Part shown: piece by piece, positions 8,980 to 17,414 of the stretch
How the letters are laid out: each line of letters begins with the position of its first letter
How positions within the stretch are numbered: position 1 is the stretch's first letter
From: Bacillota bacterium
Lineage (GTDB): Bacteria; Sysuimicrobiota; Sysuimicrobiia; Sysuimicrobiales; Segetimicrobiaceae
Direction of reading: 5' to 3'
Assembly (NCBI GenBank): GCA_021324255.1
Contig: JAJPJL010000003.1
Span: 1 to 64,000, forward strand
DNA length: 64,000 nucleotides
Program-made: the position numbers and the translations under genes
Notes under the pieces: generated by a model
What the model saw: the letters and a program-made list of their open reading frames with translations, nothing else
What the model was told of the DNA's origin: nothing
Databases searched by the model: none

Positions 8980-9444
8980 TCACAGCAGCTTCCGGAAGGC
9001 GTGGGACGTCTTGTCGGACGTGTAGCCGAGCCCCCGGTAGAAGAGATGCGCGCTGATGCGCCGGATGTTCGTGTAGAGAAGCATCTCGCGGCAGCCCCGG
9101 CGGCGGGCCCACTCCTCCGCCCGTTCCATGAGCGCCCGGCCGATGCGCCGCCCCCGGTACTGCTCATCCACAACAAGTCCGCAGACCAGCGCAAACGGCT
9201 CGGTGACGAGCCACTGGGTCGTCTGCACGTGGATCCATCCGGCGACGCGCCCCGCTGCCACCTGGGCCACGAACATGCGGTGATCGGGATGCTGCAGCAG
9301 CCGCAGGATCCTCGCGGCAATACGCGCTTCCATCGCGGGGTAGCCGAGCTGCGCGCACAACGGGGTCACCTCGGCCGCGTCGCGCTCGTCCATGGGACGC
9401 ACGAGCGTCTCCACGCGTCCATACCGCACGCCGTCGCGCCCCAC
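8980..9444 (-). CDS. GNAT family N-acetyltransferase
   Basis: 'VCGLVVDEQYRGRRIGRALMERAEEWARRRGCREMLLYTN...AHLFYRGLGY' acetyl-CoA binding motif. PhnO-like role is possible from context. Confidence 0.85.
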   Translation of the reverse strand: MGRDGVRYGRVETLVRPMDERDAAEVTPLCAQLGYPAMEARIAARILRLLQHPDHRMFVAQVAAGRVAGWIHVQTTQWLVTEPFALVCGLVVDEQYRGRRIGRALMERAEEWARRRGCREMLLYTNIRRISAHLFYRGLGYTSDKTSHAFRKLL

Positions 9445-9530
9445 GGCTCGACGCTAGCACGGGGACCCGCAGCCCCCGCGAAGCGGTCGTTAAGGTTTGC
9501 GAAAGCCGCGAGCAACGTTCCGGAGGGCGG

Positions 9531-10340
9531 TCACACCTGGATGAACCGCTTGAGGCGCGCCTCCAGCAGATACAGGGAGACGAGCGCGGCGAACCCCACA
9601 ACCAGGAGGATCACCGACATCGCCGCGCCCTGCGGGTAGAATCCCCGCTCGACCAACCCGAAGATGGTCACCGGCATGGTTTGGAACGACGGCGGGTAGA
9701 CCATCGACGTGGCCCCGAGCTCGCCCATCGACAGCGCGAACGAGAGGATGAGGCCGGCGAGGATGCCGGGGGCCACAAGCGGGACAACGACACGCGCAAC
9801 CGTCGTCGCCTCGCCCGCGCCGAGGCTCGCGGCAACCTCTTCGTACCGGGGGTCGAGCCCTTCGAGGACACCGGCGACGGATCGGTACGTAAACGGGAAG
9901 ACGATCACAAAATGGGCCAGTGCGACGATGAGCGGCGTCCCGGTGAGCATGACCGGAGGACGGTGAAACGCGATGAGGAGCGCGAGCCCGATGACGACCG
10001 TGGGCAGCGCGAGCGGGAGCATCAGCAGCGCGTCGATCACCCCGGCCGCGGCGGGTCGCTTGCGCGTCACGACGTACGCGGCGTACGTGCCGAACAGGCA
10101 CGATGCGGCACCGACTGCGGCGGCAACGGTGAGGCTCCCGGCGATCGGCGCCAACTGGCGCAGCTGCAGCAGCTCGAACCACCGGAGGGTGTACGTGGCC
10201 GGCAGGATCGTCATCGTCCACTCCGCCGCGAACGCGCTCAGCACGACGAGCCCCATGGGCAAGAGCACGAGCAGGGCCAGGGCTATCCCAAAGACGCCGA
10301 TCAGCAATGCCGTCGCGCCACGGCCTTCGAACACCCTCAC
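9531..10340 (-). CDS. ABC transporter permease (phosphonate transporter, PhnV-like)
   Basis: Multiple TM segments; EAA motif 'YEEVAASLGAGEATTVARVVVPLVAPGILAG'. GTG start at 10340 overlaps the upstream stop (GTGA). Confidence 0.88.
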   Translation of the reverse strand: MRVFEGRGATALLIGVFGIALALLVLLPMGLVVLSAFAAEWTMTILPATYTLRWFELLQLRQLAPIAGSLTVAAAVGAASCLFGTYAAYVVTRKRPAAAGVIDALLMLPLALPTVVIGLALLIAFHRPPVMLTGTPLIVALAHFVIVFPFTYRSVAGVLEGLDPRYEEVAASLGAGEATTVARVVVPLVAPGILAGLILSFALSMGELGATSMVYPPSFQTMPVTIFGLVERGFYPQGAAMSVILLVVGFAALVSLYLLEARLKRFIQV

Positions 10341-11230
10341 CGGGGGCGCTCGGTGTGCAGGGCCGGACGGCGCGACAGGCGGCGGTACAGCGCAAACAGG
10401 GTCACGGACAGCAGAGACGACATCACCGCGATCGCCGCGCTCATGGACAGGTTGAGATTGAGCAGCGCCTCGCCGTAGATCACGAGCGGCAGCGTCGCGG
10501 CCGACGTGGAGCCGAGAAACGCCACGATGCCGTACTCGTTGAGCGCCAGAAGATAGCAGAGGCTCGATCCCGCGAAGATCCCCGGCCGAATCATCGGCAG
10601 CACCACCGTCCAGACCGTGTGCAGCCCCGTGGATCCGAGCGTCTGCGCGACCTCCAGGACGCGCCGATCCACGAGCCGCATCGACGCCATCACCGGCTGC
10701 ATCACGAACGGCGTGAACACGATGACGTCGGCGAGCACAATGCCCTTCCACGTGTAGATGAAATCGAGCACCGGGCGGCGCAGCAGCGCGAGCGCCGCGA
10801 GGTTGAAGAACCCCGAGCTACCGTACACGAGGATGAGCGCGAAGGCGATGAGGAACGTCGGGAACACGATCATCAGGTTGAGGAGGTTGCTCGCGAGGTG
10901 CCGTCCGCGGAACGGGACGAACGTGAACACGAACGCGAGGAACGTCCCGAGAACCGTGGCCAGCGCCGTGGCCACGGTAGCGATGAGAAGCGTGTTGACG
11001 ATGGTGACACGGTAGTAGGGCGTCGTGAGAAACCTGGCATAGGCGGCGAACGAGATCCCGTGCGGGCTCACAACGCTCTCCGCGGCCAAGAGGGCGACGG
11101 GGTATCCGACGAACGCCCCGAGCACGACGTAGATCGGGAGGGCCACAAGGGCACCGGTGCCGCCCCGCGCCGCGCGGGCGGCGGTACGCCCGGCCCTCGC
11201 GGCGATGCCGCCGGCCGCTGCGTGGGTCAT
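10337..11230 (-). CDS. ABC transporter permease (phosphonate transporter, PhnU-like)
   Basis: Multiple TM segments; 'RVLEVAQTLGSTGLHTVWTVVLPMIRPGIFAGSSLCYL' EAA-like loop. Confidence 0.88.
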   Translation of the reverse strand: MTHAAAGGIAARAGRTAARAARGGTGALVALPIYVVLGAFVGYPVALLAAESVVSPHGISFAAYARFLTTPYYRVTIVNTLLIATVATALATVLGTFLAFVFTFVPFRGRHLASNLLNLMIVFPTFLIAFALILVYGSSGFFNLAALALLRRPVLDFIYTWKGIVLADVIVFTPFVMQPVMASMRLVDRRVLEVAQTLGSTGLHTVWTVVLPMIRPGIFAGSSLCYLLALNEYGIVAFLGSTSAATLPLVIYGEALLNLNLSMSAAIAVMSSLLSVTLFALYRRLSRRPALHTERPR

Positions 11231-12513
11231 GCCCGCGCGGCCCTCCGTCGCCCCTCGCTAGCGGACGAGGCGCGGCCCGGGCGCCGGTCCGGCGGGACGC
11301 CGCGCGCGCCCGGACTCCAGGCCACCTCCGCGAGGCGTTCGCCTTCGTCCGGCTCGGCTGCGCACCCGTACTCCACCCGATACGCCCAGCGGCCCGCGAC
11401 CATGGCGCCCGCCACCACCGGCAGGCCGTGCCACATCCGCACGAAGATCAGATCCGCCTGCTTCCCCGGCTCGAGGGAGCCGACCTCGTGCGCGATCCCC
11501 GCGGCTCGGGCCGGCGCGAGCGAGGCCATCGCCACTGCCTCGGGGAGCGTGAGCGCGTCCCCGGCAAGGAGAAAGACGGCATGGAGCATCGCGGCGGGAT
11601 AATAATCGGAGCACAGAATGTGAGCCGCGCCGGCGCGGATCGCATCCACGGCCCGCAGGTTCCTGCCGGTTGATCCTCCGCGCACAATGTTGGGCGCGCC
11701 GACGCAGACCGCCATCCCGGCCGCCGCCGCCCACCGCGCCGCCTGCAGCGACATCGGGAACTCGCTGATGGTGACGCCCCACGCCTGAGCCTCCGCAAGC
11801 TTTTCGGCCGAGTCGTCGTCGTGCGACGCGAGCGGCACGCCGTCGCCTCTCGCCATCGCCGCCAACCGGCCGATCTCATGGCGCCCGCCCGCGGCCGCTT
11901 GCTTCGCGCGGAGGATCTCGCCGAACCGGGCCTCGCCGATCCCATAGGTACGGACCAGATAGTCGTGGTACTCGTCCGCATCGTGGTACTGGCCCTGTCC
12001 CGGGGTGTGGTCCATGAACGAGAGCAGGTCGATGCGGCGCCGCCGGAGCAAATCACGGACGACCGGCAACCCCGGCCGGTCCGTAATCTCGTACCGGACG
12101 TGCACCCGCGTGCGGATGAGCGCAGATCCTCGCTGCTCCCGGACCGTCTCGATGAGGGCGCGGGCGGCGTCGTGGGACCGCAACCCGAATTCCTCTCCGG
12201 CAACGGAGATGGCGTGATACATCGTCGTGATCCCGTGGCCGGCCAGACGGCGCTCCAGTTCGCGCACGGCCAGGGCGGTCGGGAACTGCGCATTGGGGCG
12301 TGGCTCAATCTCGCGCTCGATCACGTCGCTGTGGAGATCCACGAACCCCGGCAGGACGTACAGATCCCGCGCGTCGACACCCACCGCGCGTGCTGCCTCG
12401 GGCGCCTCGGGCCCCACGCTGACGATCCGGCCCGCTTCGACGAGCACGTGGCCGTCCGCGAACACGGACGCCGGACCGACGACCGTCCCCCCGCGGACGA
12501 GGACCCGGGTCAT
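11227..12513 (-). CDS. phnM: Alpha-D-ribose 1-methylphosphonate 5-triphosphate diphosphatase
   Basis: 'LPGFVDLHSDVIEREIEPRPNAQFP', 'HGITTMYHAISVAGEEFGLRSHDAA', 'LLSFMDHTPGQGQY', 'ILCSDYYPAAMLHAVF' are diagnostic. Confidence 0.95.
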   Translation of the reverse strand: MTRVLVRGGTVVGPASVFADGHVLVEAGRIVSVGPEAPEAARAVGVDARDLYVLPGFVDLHSDVIEREIEPRPNAQFPTALAVRELERRLAGHGITTMYHAISVAGEEFGLRSHDAARALIETVREQRGSALIRTRVHVRYEITDRPGLPVVRDLLRRRRIDLLSFMDHTPGQGQYHDADEYHDYLVRTYGIGEARFGEILRAKQAAAGGRHEIGRLAAMARGDGVPLASHDDDSAEKLAEAQAWGVTISEFPMSLQAARWAAAAGMAVCVGAPNIVRGGSTGRNLRAVDAIRAGAAHILCSDYYPAAMLHAVFLLAGDALTLPEAVAMASLAPARAAGIAHEVGSLEPGKQADLIFVRMWHGLPVVAGAMVAGRWAYRVEYGCAAEPDEGERLAEVAWSPGARGVPPDRRPGRASSASEGRRRAARA

Positions 12514-13259
12514 CCGTGCCCCCGGCCCGCGGGGATCGCGCCGGCGCCGGCCTGCATCCGCACGATCCCGTCGACCAACGGGCGCACCGGCTCGACGTCG
12601 TGAAACACGCCGATGATCGCCGTACCGCTGGTCTTGAGGCTGCGCAACAAGTCGATCACGACCGCGACAGCGGCGGCGTCCAGCGAGGCGGTGGGCTCAT
12701 CGAGGAGGAGCAGACGCGGCTGCAGCACGAGCGCACGGGCGAGATTGACGCGCTGCTGCTCGCCGGCGCTGAACGTCGCGGGCGGCACGCTCCACAGATG
12801 CGGCCGGACCTCGAGCCGGGTGAGCATCTCTCTGGCGACCTGCCGGCCGGTGCGGGCGTCGCAGCCCATGTGCCAGAGGCCCTCCGCGACCACGTCGACG
12901 ACGGAAACCCTCGGCACCACGCGGAGGAACTGCGTGACGTAGCCGATCTCCCGGCGCCGGAGGACAAGAATTCGGCGCTCGTCGGCGCGCGCGAGATCGA
13001 CGTCCGGGCCTTCCGCGGGCCAATACCGGATCTCGCCGGAGGTCGGAAGGTACGTCCGGTAAATGCACTTCAACACCGACGACTTGCCCGACCCGTTGGG
13101 TCCGGTCAACGCGAGAAAGCGGCCGGGCGCAAGATCGAACGACACGCCGTCGCACCCGCGGATCTCGGCGCCGCCGAGCGTGTGCAGGCGGAACGTCTTT
13201 GTCAGCCCTCGCACGCTGAGGATCGGCGCGGATGCCGATTGATCCGTCATGGCCGTCAC
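12510..13259 (-). CDS. phnL: C-P lyase system ABC-type protein PhnL
   Basis: 'LTGPNGSGKSSVLKCIYRTYLPTSGEIRYW', 'EIGYVTQFLRVVPRVSVVDVVAE', 'FSAGEQQRVNLARALVLQPRLLLLDEPTASLD'. Confidence 0.95.
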   Translation of the reverse strand: MTAMTDQSASAPILSVRGLTKTFRLHTLGGAEIRGCDGVSFDLAPGRFLALTGPNGSGKSSVLKCIYRTYLPTSGEIRYWPAEGPDVDLARADERRILVLRRREIGYVTQFLRVVPRVSVVDVVAEGLWHMGCDARTGRQVAREMLTRLEVRPHLWSVPPATFSAGEQQRVNLARALVLQPRLLLLDEPTASLDAAAVAVVIDLLRSLKTSGTAIIGVFHDVEPVRPLVDGIVRMQAGAGAIPAGRGHG

Positions 13260-14134
13260 AGCTGCGAGCTGACCAGCAGCTGGGTGTAGGGATGCTGCGG
13301 ATCCTCGAGGATCTGGTCCGTCAACCCCAGCTCGACGATCCGGCCGTTCTTCATCACGGCCGTGCGCTGCGCCAGGAGGCGGATCACACCCAGGTCATGG
13401 GAGACGGCGATCATAGCCAGCCCGAGGCTCCGCCCGAGACTCCGGATGAGATCCAGCACCCTGGCCTGCACCGATACGTCTTGCCCGGTCGTCACCTCGT
13501 CGAGCAGTACGAGCGGCGGGTTGTTGGCCAGCGTCTTGGCGATCTGGACGCGCTGCTGCATGCCGCCGCTGAAGCGCCGGGGCGGCTCGTCCATGCGGTC
13601 GAGCGGCACTTCCGTGCGACCGAGCAGCTCGCGGGCGCGCTCCCGCATGCGGCCGACGTGCCGCGTGCCGGCCATCAGCATCTTCTCCGCGATGTTGCCG
13701 CCGGCGCTCGTGTCCAGGTCGAGACCCAGGTGAGGGTGCTGGTAGACCATGCCGAGCAGATGGTGGCGCACGTATCGGCGCCGCTGCGGGGAAATGGCGA
13801 ACACATCCACGCGGCCCGCTTCGTACGGTGTGAGGTACGCATGGCCCGCCGTCGGCGTCTCATCGAAGTACAAGCAGCGGAGCAGCGTGCTCTTGCCGGA
13901 CCCGCTCTCGCCGACGATCCCGAAGATCTCCCCGGGATCGAGACGCAGGGATAGATCTCCGCAGGCGACCACGGACCGGCACCGCGGGCAAACGTTCGTG
14001 CCGGCCGCGGGACCGGTGCGTGCCACGCAGTCAGGGCAGCCCTCGCCGTAGATCTTCAGCAGCCGCTCCAGGACCAGGAGCGGCTGCGCGTCGGCCGCCG
14101 GCGGCACGGCGCTTGGCGCGGGCGCGATGCTCAC
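13256..14134 (-). CDS. phnK: C-P lyase system ABC-type protein PhnK with N-terminal Cys4 insertion
   Basis: 'IVGESGSGKSTLLRCLYFDETPTAGHAYL', 'FSGGMQQRVQIAKTLANNPPLVLLDEVTTGQDVSVQARVLDLIR'. GTG start at 14134 overlaps the phnJ stop; the track ORF is over-extended. Confidence 0.93.
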   Translation of the reverse strand: MSIAPAPSAVPPAADAQPLLVLERLLKIYGEGCPDCVARTGPAAGTNVCPRCRSVVACGDLSLRLDPGEIFGIVGESGSGKSTLLRCLYFDETPTAGHAYLTPYEAGRVDVFAISPQRRRYVRHHLLGMVYQHPHLGLDLDTSAGGNIAEKMLMAGTRHVGRMRERARELLGRTEVPLDRMDEPPRRFSGGMQQRVQIAKTLANNPPLVLLDEVTTGQDVSVQARVLDLIRSLGRSLGLAMIAVSHDLGVIRLLAQRTAVMKNGRIVELGLTDQILEDPQHPYTQLLVSSQL

Positions 14135-15018
14135 GGCGCGGCCGCCCGCTGCGCGGCGCCGCCTGCGATGCGGCGCTCGCAGTAGTCCGTATCGGAGCAC
14201 ACATAGTACCGCCGCCCGGTCGCGCGGTCGTAGATTGCGCTGAGGAACGACCGGCCGCTGCCGCACCGGCGGCATCGCTCTCCGCCGAAGTCCTCCACCC
14301 GGAAGGGGTGATCGTCGAACTCCAGCGGCTCGACCCGCGTGTGCGGGGGAATCGCGTACACCCGCTTCTCGCGACCGGCACCGAAGAGGCCCAGCGTCGG
14401 CGACCGGTGGAGTTTCGGCACGTCCCACCGCGGGATGGGCGATGGATCCATCACATACCGCCCGTGGACGCGCACGGGGTACCGGTGCGGGATGGTGACG
14501 TCGCCCCAGCGGACGATGTCCTCGTACAGGTAGACCCACAATCGGCTGTAGTCCTGTTCCGCGTGCATGCGGCGCGTCTGCACGTCGCTCGGCTCGACGC
14601 GCCGGAGCGGTTCCGGGTACGGCACCTGGAACACGAGGACCTGATCCGCCCGCAAGGACTCCTCCGGAACACGGTGGCGGGTCTGGATGATCGTAGCCCG
14701 GCGCGTGTCGGTCGTCGTGCGCACGCCCGTCGTTCGGGTGATCAGCCGGCGTAGATTCACCGCGTTGACACTGTCGTCGCTGCCCTGGTCGATGACCTTC
14801 AACACGTCGCGGGGCCCGATCAACGAGAGCGTGATCTGCAGTCCCCCTGTGCCCCACCCCAACGCGATCGGCAGCTCCCGCGGCGCGAACGGCACCTGGT
14901 GCCCCGGGATGGCGACGGCCTTGAGCAGCGCACGCCGGACCTCGCGCTTGCTGTGCTCGTCGAGGAACGCGAAGTTGTACCCGCTCCGCCGGGCGACGAG
15001 CAAATCAGCCGCCCGCAC
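14131..15018 (-). CDS. phnJ: Alpha-D-ribose 1-methylphosphonate 5-phosphate C-P lyase (radical SAM)
   Basis: Cys pattern CRRC-X21-C-SDTDY-C (CX2CX21CX5C) with 'YYVCSDTDYCERR', as in PhnJ. Confidence 0.97.
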   Translation of the reverse strand: MRAADLLVARRSGYNFAFLDEHSKREVRRALLKAVAIPGHQVPFAPRELPIALGWGTGGLQITLSLIGPRDVLKVIDQGSDDSVNAVNLRRLITRTTGVRTTTDTRRATIIQTRHRVPEESLRADQVLVFQVPYPEPLRRVEPSDVQTRRMHAEQDYSRLWVYLYEDIVRWGDVTIPHRYPVRVHGRYVMDPSPIPRWDVPKLHRSPTLGLFGAGREKRVYAIPPHTRVEPLEFDDHPFRVEDFGGERCRRCGSGRSFLSAIYDRATGRRYYVCSDTDYCERRIAGGAAQRAAAP

Positions 15019-16129
15019 GACGGATTCCGTCCCGGGGTTGGGCGTGCCGCTGCGCGCTCCGCAGGCGGTCGATGTCTGCCTGGAACGTCACGTAGTGCGG
15101 CAGCTTCCAATGAGCGGCGAAGCCCGAGGATTCAATCGGGTCGATGTGCGAGAGCACGAACTCCTCGTTCTCGGCCGGCGCCTTCGGGACCGCGGCGTTC
15201 ATTGTCCGGTCCAGCACCGCCATCGCGATGGCCTTGAGCTCGTTGTGACCGAAACACAGGCCGTACCCGAGCGTAAACATCGGAGCGCCGGGGCCGCTCG
15301 TGCCATCGAAGAACGCGACCACCTCGGCCTCCGTCACCAACACCCGTCCGATGAAGACCGCGGGGCCGCCCGCAGGGTGCGGGATGCGCAGCGGGACCGT
15401 GCCGACGCGCAGCTCGCCGACCGTGGGATGGATGTCGCCGTACCCGCGCATGCTGGAGTACGCGAGCGCGAGGACGCCGCCGGTTTCGCCGCGCGCGAGC
15501 GCCTGGAGCCTGGCCGATCGCGGCGCCGGGAACACAAGGGGCGCCCGCGTGATGTCGTAGGGCGGCTCCTCGGGCGCCGCGCCCGCGCCGTTCGACGCGG
15601 CCAGCAGGCCCTCGCGCTTGAGGATGTCGACGACCTTCGGAAACGAGGGCGGCTCACCCAGCTCACCCGCCGGCAGATCGGCAAGGTACTGTGCCACGAA
15701 CCGGCGCACGTGGTCGCCGTCCTCCTCGCACAGCGAGAAGTTCAAGAGGCGCTGTGTGTAGTCCACCGTGGGGCCGAGAATTTGGCCGCCCGGCACGTCC
15801 TGAAACGCGGCCGAGATGCGCCGGTGGACGTGCATCTCGGAGGTGCCGGCGACGACCGAGACGCGGGTGCGCGGGCACGTGGACCGGAATGCCCGCAGCA
15901 GCAGTACGGCCTCGATCGTGTCGCCCTCGGCCTGCTTGAGCGCGAGCGCCGCGTGAAACGGGCTGTACAATGAGCCTTCGCCCATCACCTTGTCCACGGC
16001 CAGGCGAAACTGATCCTGGATCTGGCGGATCTGGATGGGCTCCGACCCGCCGCGGAGGCGGTAGTACTGCACCAGCTGCTCGGCCTGCTCGATCGCCTGC
16101 GTGCCGCCCTTGGCGGCGACGTAGCCCAT
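15005..16129 (-). CDS. phnI: C-P lyase complex subunit PhnI
   Basis: 'MGYVAAKGGTQAIEQAEQLVQYYRLRGG', 'TLGYGLCFGHNELKAIAMAVLDR', 'FVLSHIDPIESSGFAAHWKLPHYVTFQADIDRLR'. Confidence 0.97.
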   Translation of the reverse strand: MGYVAAKGGTQAIEQAEQLVQYYRLRGGSEPIQIRQIQDQFRLAVDKVMGEGSLYSPFHAALALKQAEGDTIEAVLLLRAFRSTCPRTRVSVVAGTSEMHVHRRISAAFQDVPGGQILGPTVDYTQRLLNFSLCEEDGDHVRRFVAQYLADLPAGELGEPPSFPKVVDILKREGLLAASNGAGAAPEEPPYDITRAPLVFPAPRSARLQALARGETGGVLALAYSSMRGYGDIHPTVGELRVGTVPLRIPHPAGGPAVFIGRVLVTEAEVVAFFDGTSGPGAPMFTLGYGLCFGHNELKAIAMAVLDRTMNAAVPKAPAENEEFVLSHIDPIESSGFAAHWKLPHYVTFQADIDRLRSAQRHAQPRDGIRRAGG

Positions 16130-16749
16130 CAGCCGCGGTTCCAGCCGATGCGGGCGGTGCGCGGCAGCCCGACCAACCGCCCGTCGGGATCGACGAGGAA
16201 CGCATCGATGCCCTCGGGGTACTCACGGTTCATGTCGATAAACGCCTCGATGATCGCCGGCGCCAACCCCCGCGCGTGCACGCGGGCGACGGTGGGAATC
16301 CCCGGGCCCTCGACCGCCATCGTGCTTGCCCCGTCGCCGCCTTGGGCGAACAGCCGCTCCACCGTCAACACGACGGTCGCGCCGTGCTCGGGAAACTCGA
16401 GGGACCCGACCGGCAACCGCTCGAGCGGCGAGTCCGCGTCGTGGCCGCACGCGAACAGGAACCCTGCCTCCTCCGGCGGCGCGGGACGCGCACCCGTGCG
16501 CCGGGCAATATAGGCGGTAAGTGGCGCGGCGGTCGGCCCGGAGGTCGCAAACCGCACCTCGTGATCGAGCAGTGTGACCGCCACCGACGCGATGTACGGA
16601 TCCACCCCGGGCGGCACGTCCGGCATCGGGTCGGACAGCGACTGCAGGGTGCCGGGCCGGGCCAGCGCCTCGATGAGCAGCCGGAACGTCCGCTGGTCGC
16701 GATACACTTCGCCGAGCGCGTCGATGCCGGCCGCGTCCATCGCCGTCAC
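16129..16749 (-). CDS. phnH: C-P lyase complex subunit PhnH
   Basis: 'TFRLLIEALARPGTLQSL', 'FLVDPDGRLVGLPRTARI'. GTG at 16749 overlaps the phnG stop; ATG at 16740 is an alternative. Confidence 0.92.
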   Translation of the reverse strand: MTAMDAAGIDALGEVYRDQRTFRLLIEALARPGTLQSLSDPMPDVPPGVDPYIASVAVTLLDHEVRFATSGPTAAPLTAYIARRTGARPAPPEEAGFLFACGHDADSPLERLPVGSLEFPEHGATVVLTVERLFAQGGDGASTMAVEGPGIPTVARVHARGLAPAIIEAFIDMNREYPEGIDAFLVDPDGRLVGLPRTARIGWNRG

Positions 16750-17168
16750 CCTTCCATCACCTCGAAGCGTACGCGCGTGCGCTCGGCGATGCGCGCGTCG
16801 ATCGTGCGGCGCTCGGCCGCCCCGGCGGCGGCCTTCTGGAGCGACGCCTCGATGCACGGGCCGAGCGGATGGCCCGCGTTGAGCGCCGCGTCCACCACGG
16901 CCGCGTAGAGCGCCCGTTCCGGATCCTGACCGAGCGCGTACCCGTATCCCCGGACGCCTCCGAGCTCCACGATGCACTCATAAAACAACACCTCGCCGAG
17001 AAAGAACGACTGTTCGCTGACGGGGTCGCGGAACTGCATGTGCGTGAGCTCCGCCGCGGGTGGCTTGTGGACGCGAACGGCGGTTTCCGCGAGGACGGCG
17101 TCGGCGAGATGCCGGAGGATCTCGAGGCCCGCTTCCGCGAGCACCTCGGAACGGCCTGAATGCACCAT
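16746..17168 (-). CDS. phnG: C-P lyase complex subunit PhnG
   Basis: 'RDPVSEQSFFLGEVLFYECIVELGGVRGYGYALGQDPERALYAAVVDAAL', 'TRVRFEVMEG'. ATG at 17168 preferred over the 17294 track start. Confidence 0.92.
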   Translation of the reverse strand: MVHSGRSEVLAEAGLEILRHLADAVLAETAVRVHKPPAAELTHMQFRDPVSEQSFFLGEVLFYECIVELGGVRGYGYALGQDPERALYAAVVDAALNAGHPLGPCIEASLQKAAAGAAERRTIDARIAERTRVRFEVMEG

Positions 17169-17204
17169 CTCGGCGTCACGGTAGCATGCCGGGGCGACGC
17201 CGAC

Positions 17205-17244
17205 CGTGAAGCCGTAATTAAAATAGGACGAAGATGTGGTGAAC
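17205..17244 (-). promoter_or_regulatory. Candidate PHO-box-like direct repeats upstream of phnG
   Basis: Minus strand: GTTCACCacatCTTCGTCctatTTTAATTacggCTTCACG. Heptamers begin exactly every 11 nt (17244, 17233, 17222, 17211). Confidence 0.4.
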
Positions 17245-17414
17245 GCGAGGGCGCCAATGCGGGTGGTGCCCGGGGCAACGAGGATCGGTCGCAACGGCGC
17301 GTTAATAATGGTAGGGACAGGTTTCGGTAGCCGCCGCGAGCCGCGGCCGCGGCGGCACGGGGGAGGGTCTTACTCCGCCATTCGCGATACACCCCTGACC
17401 GGAGGCGATCATCC

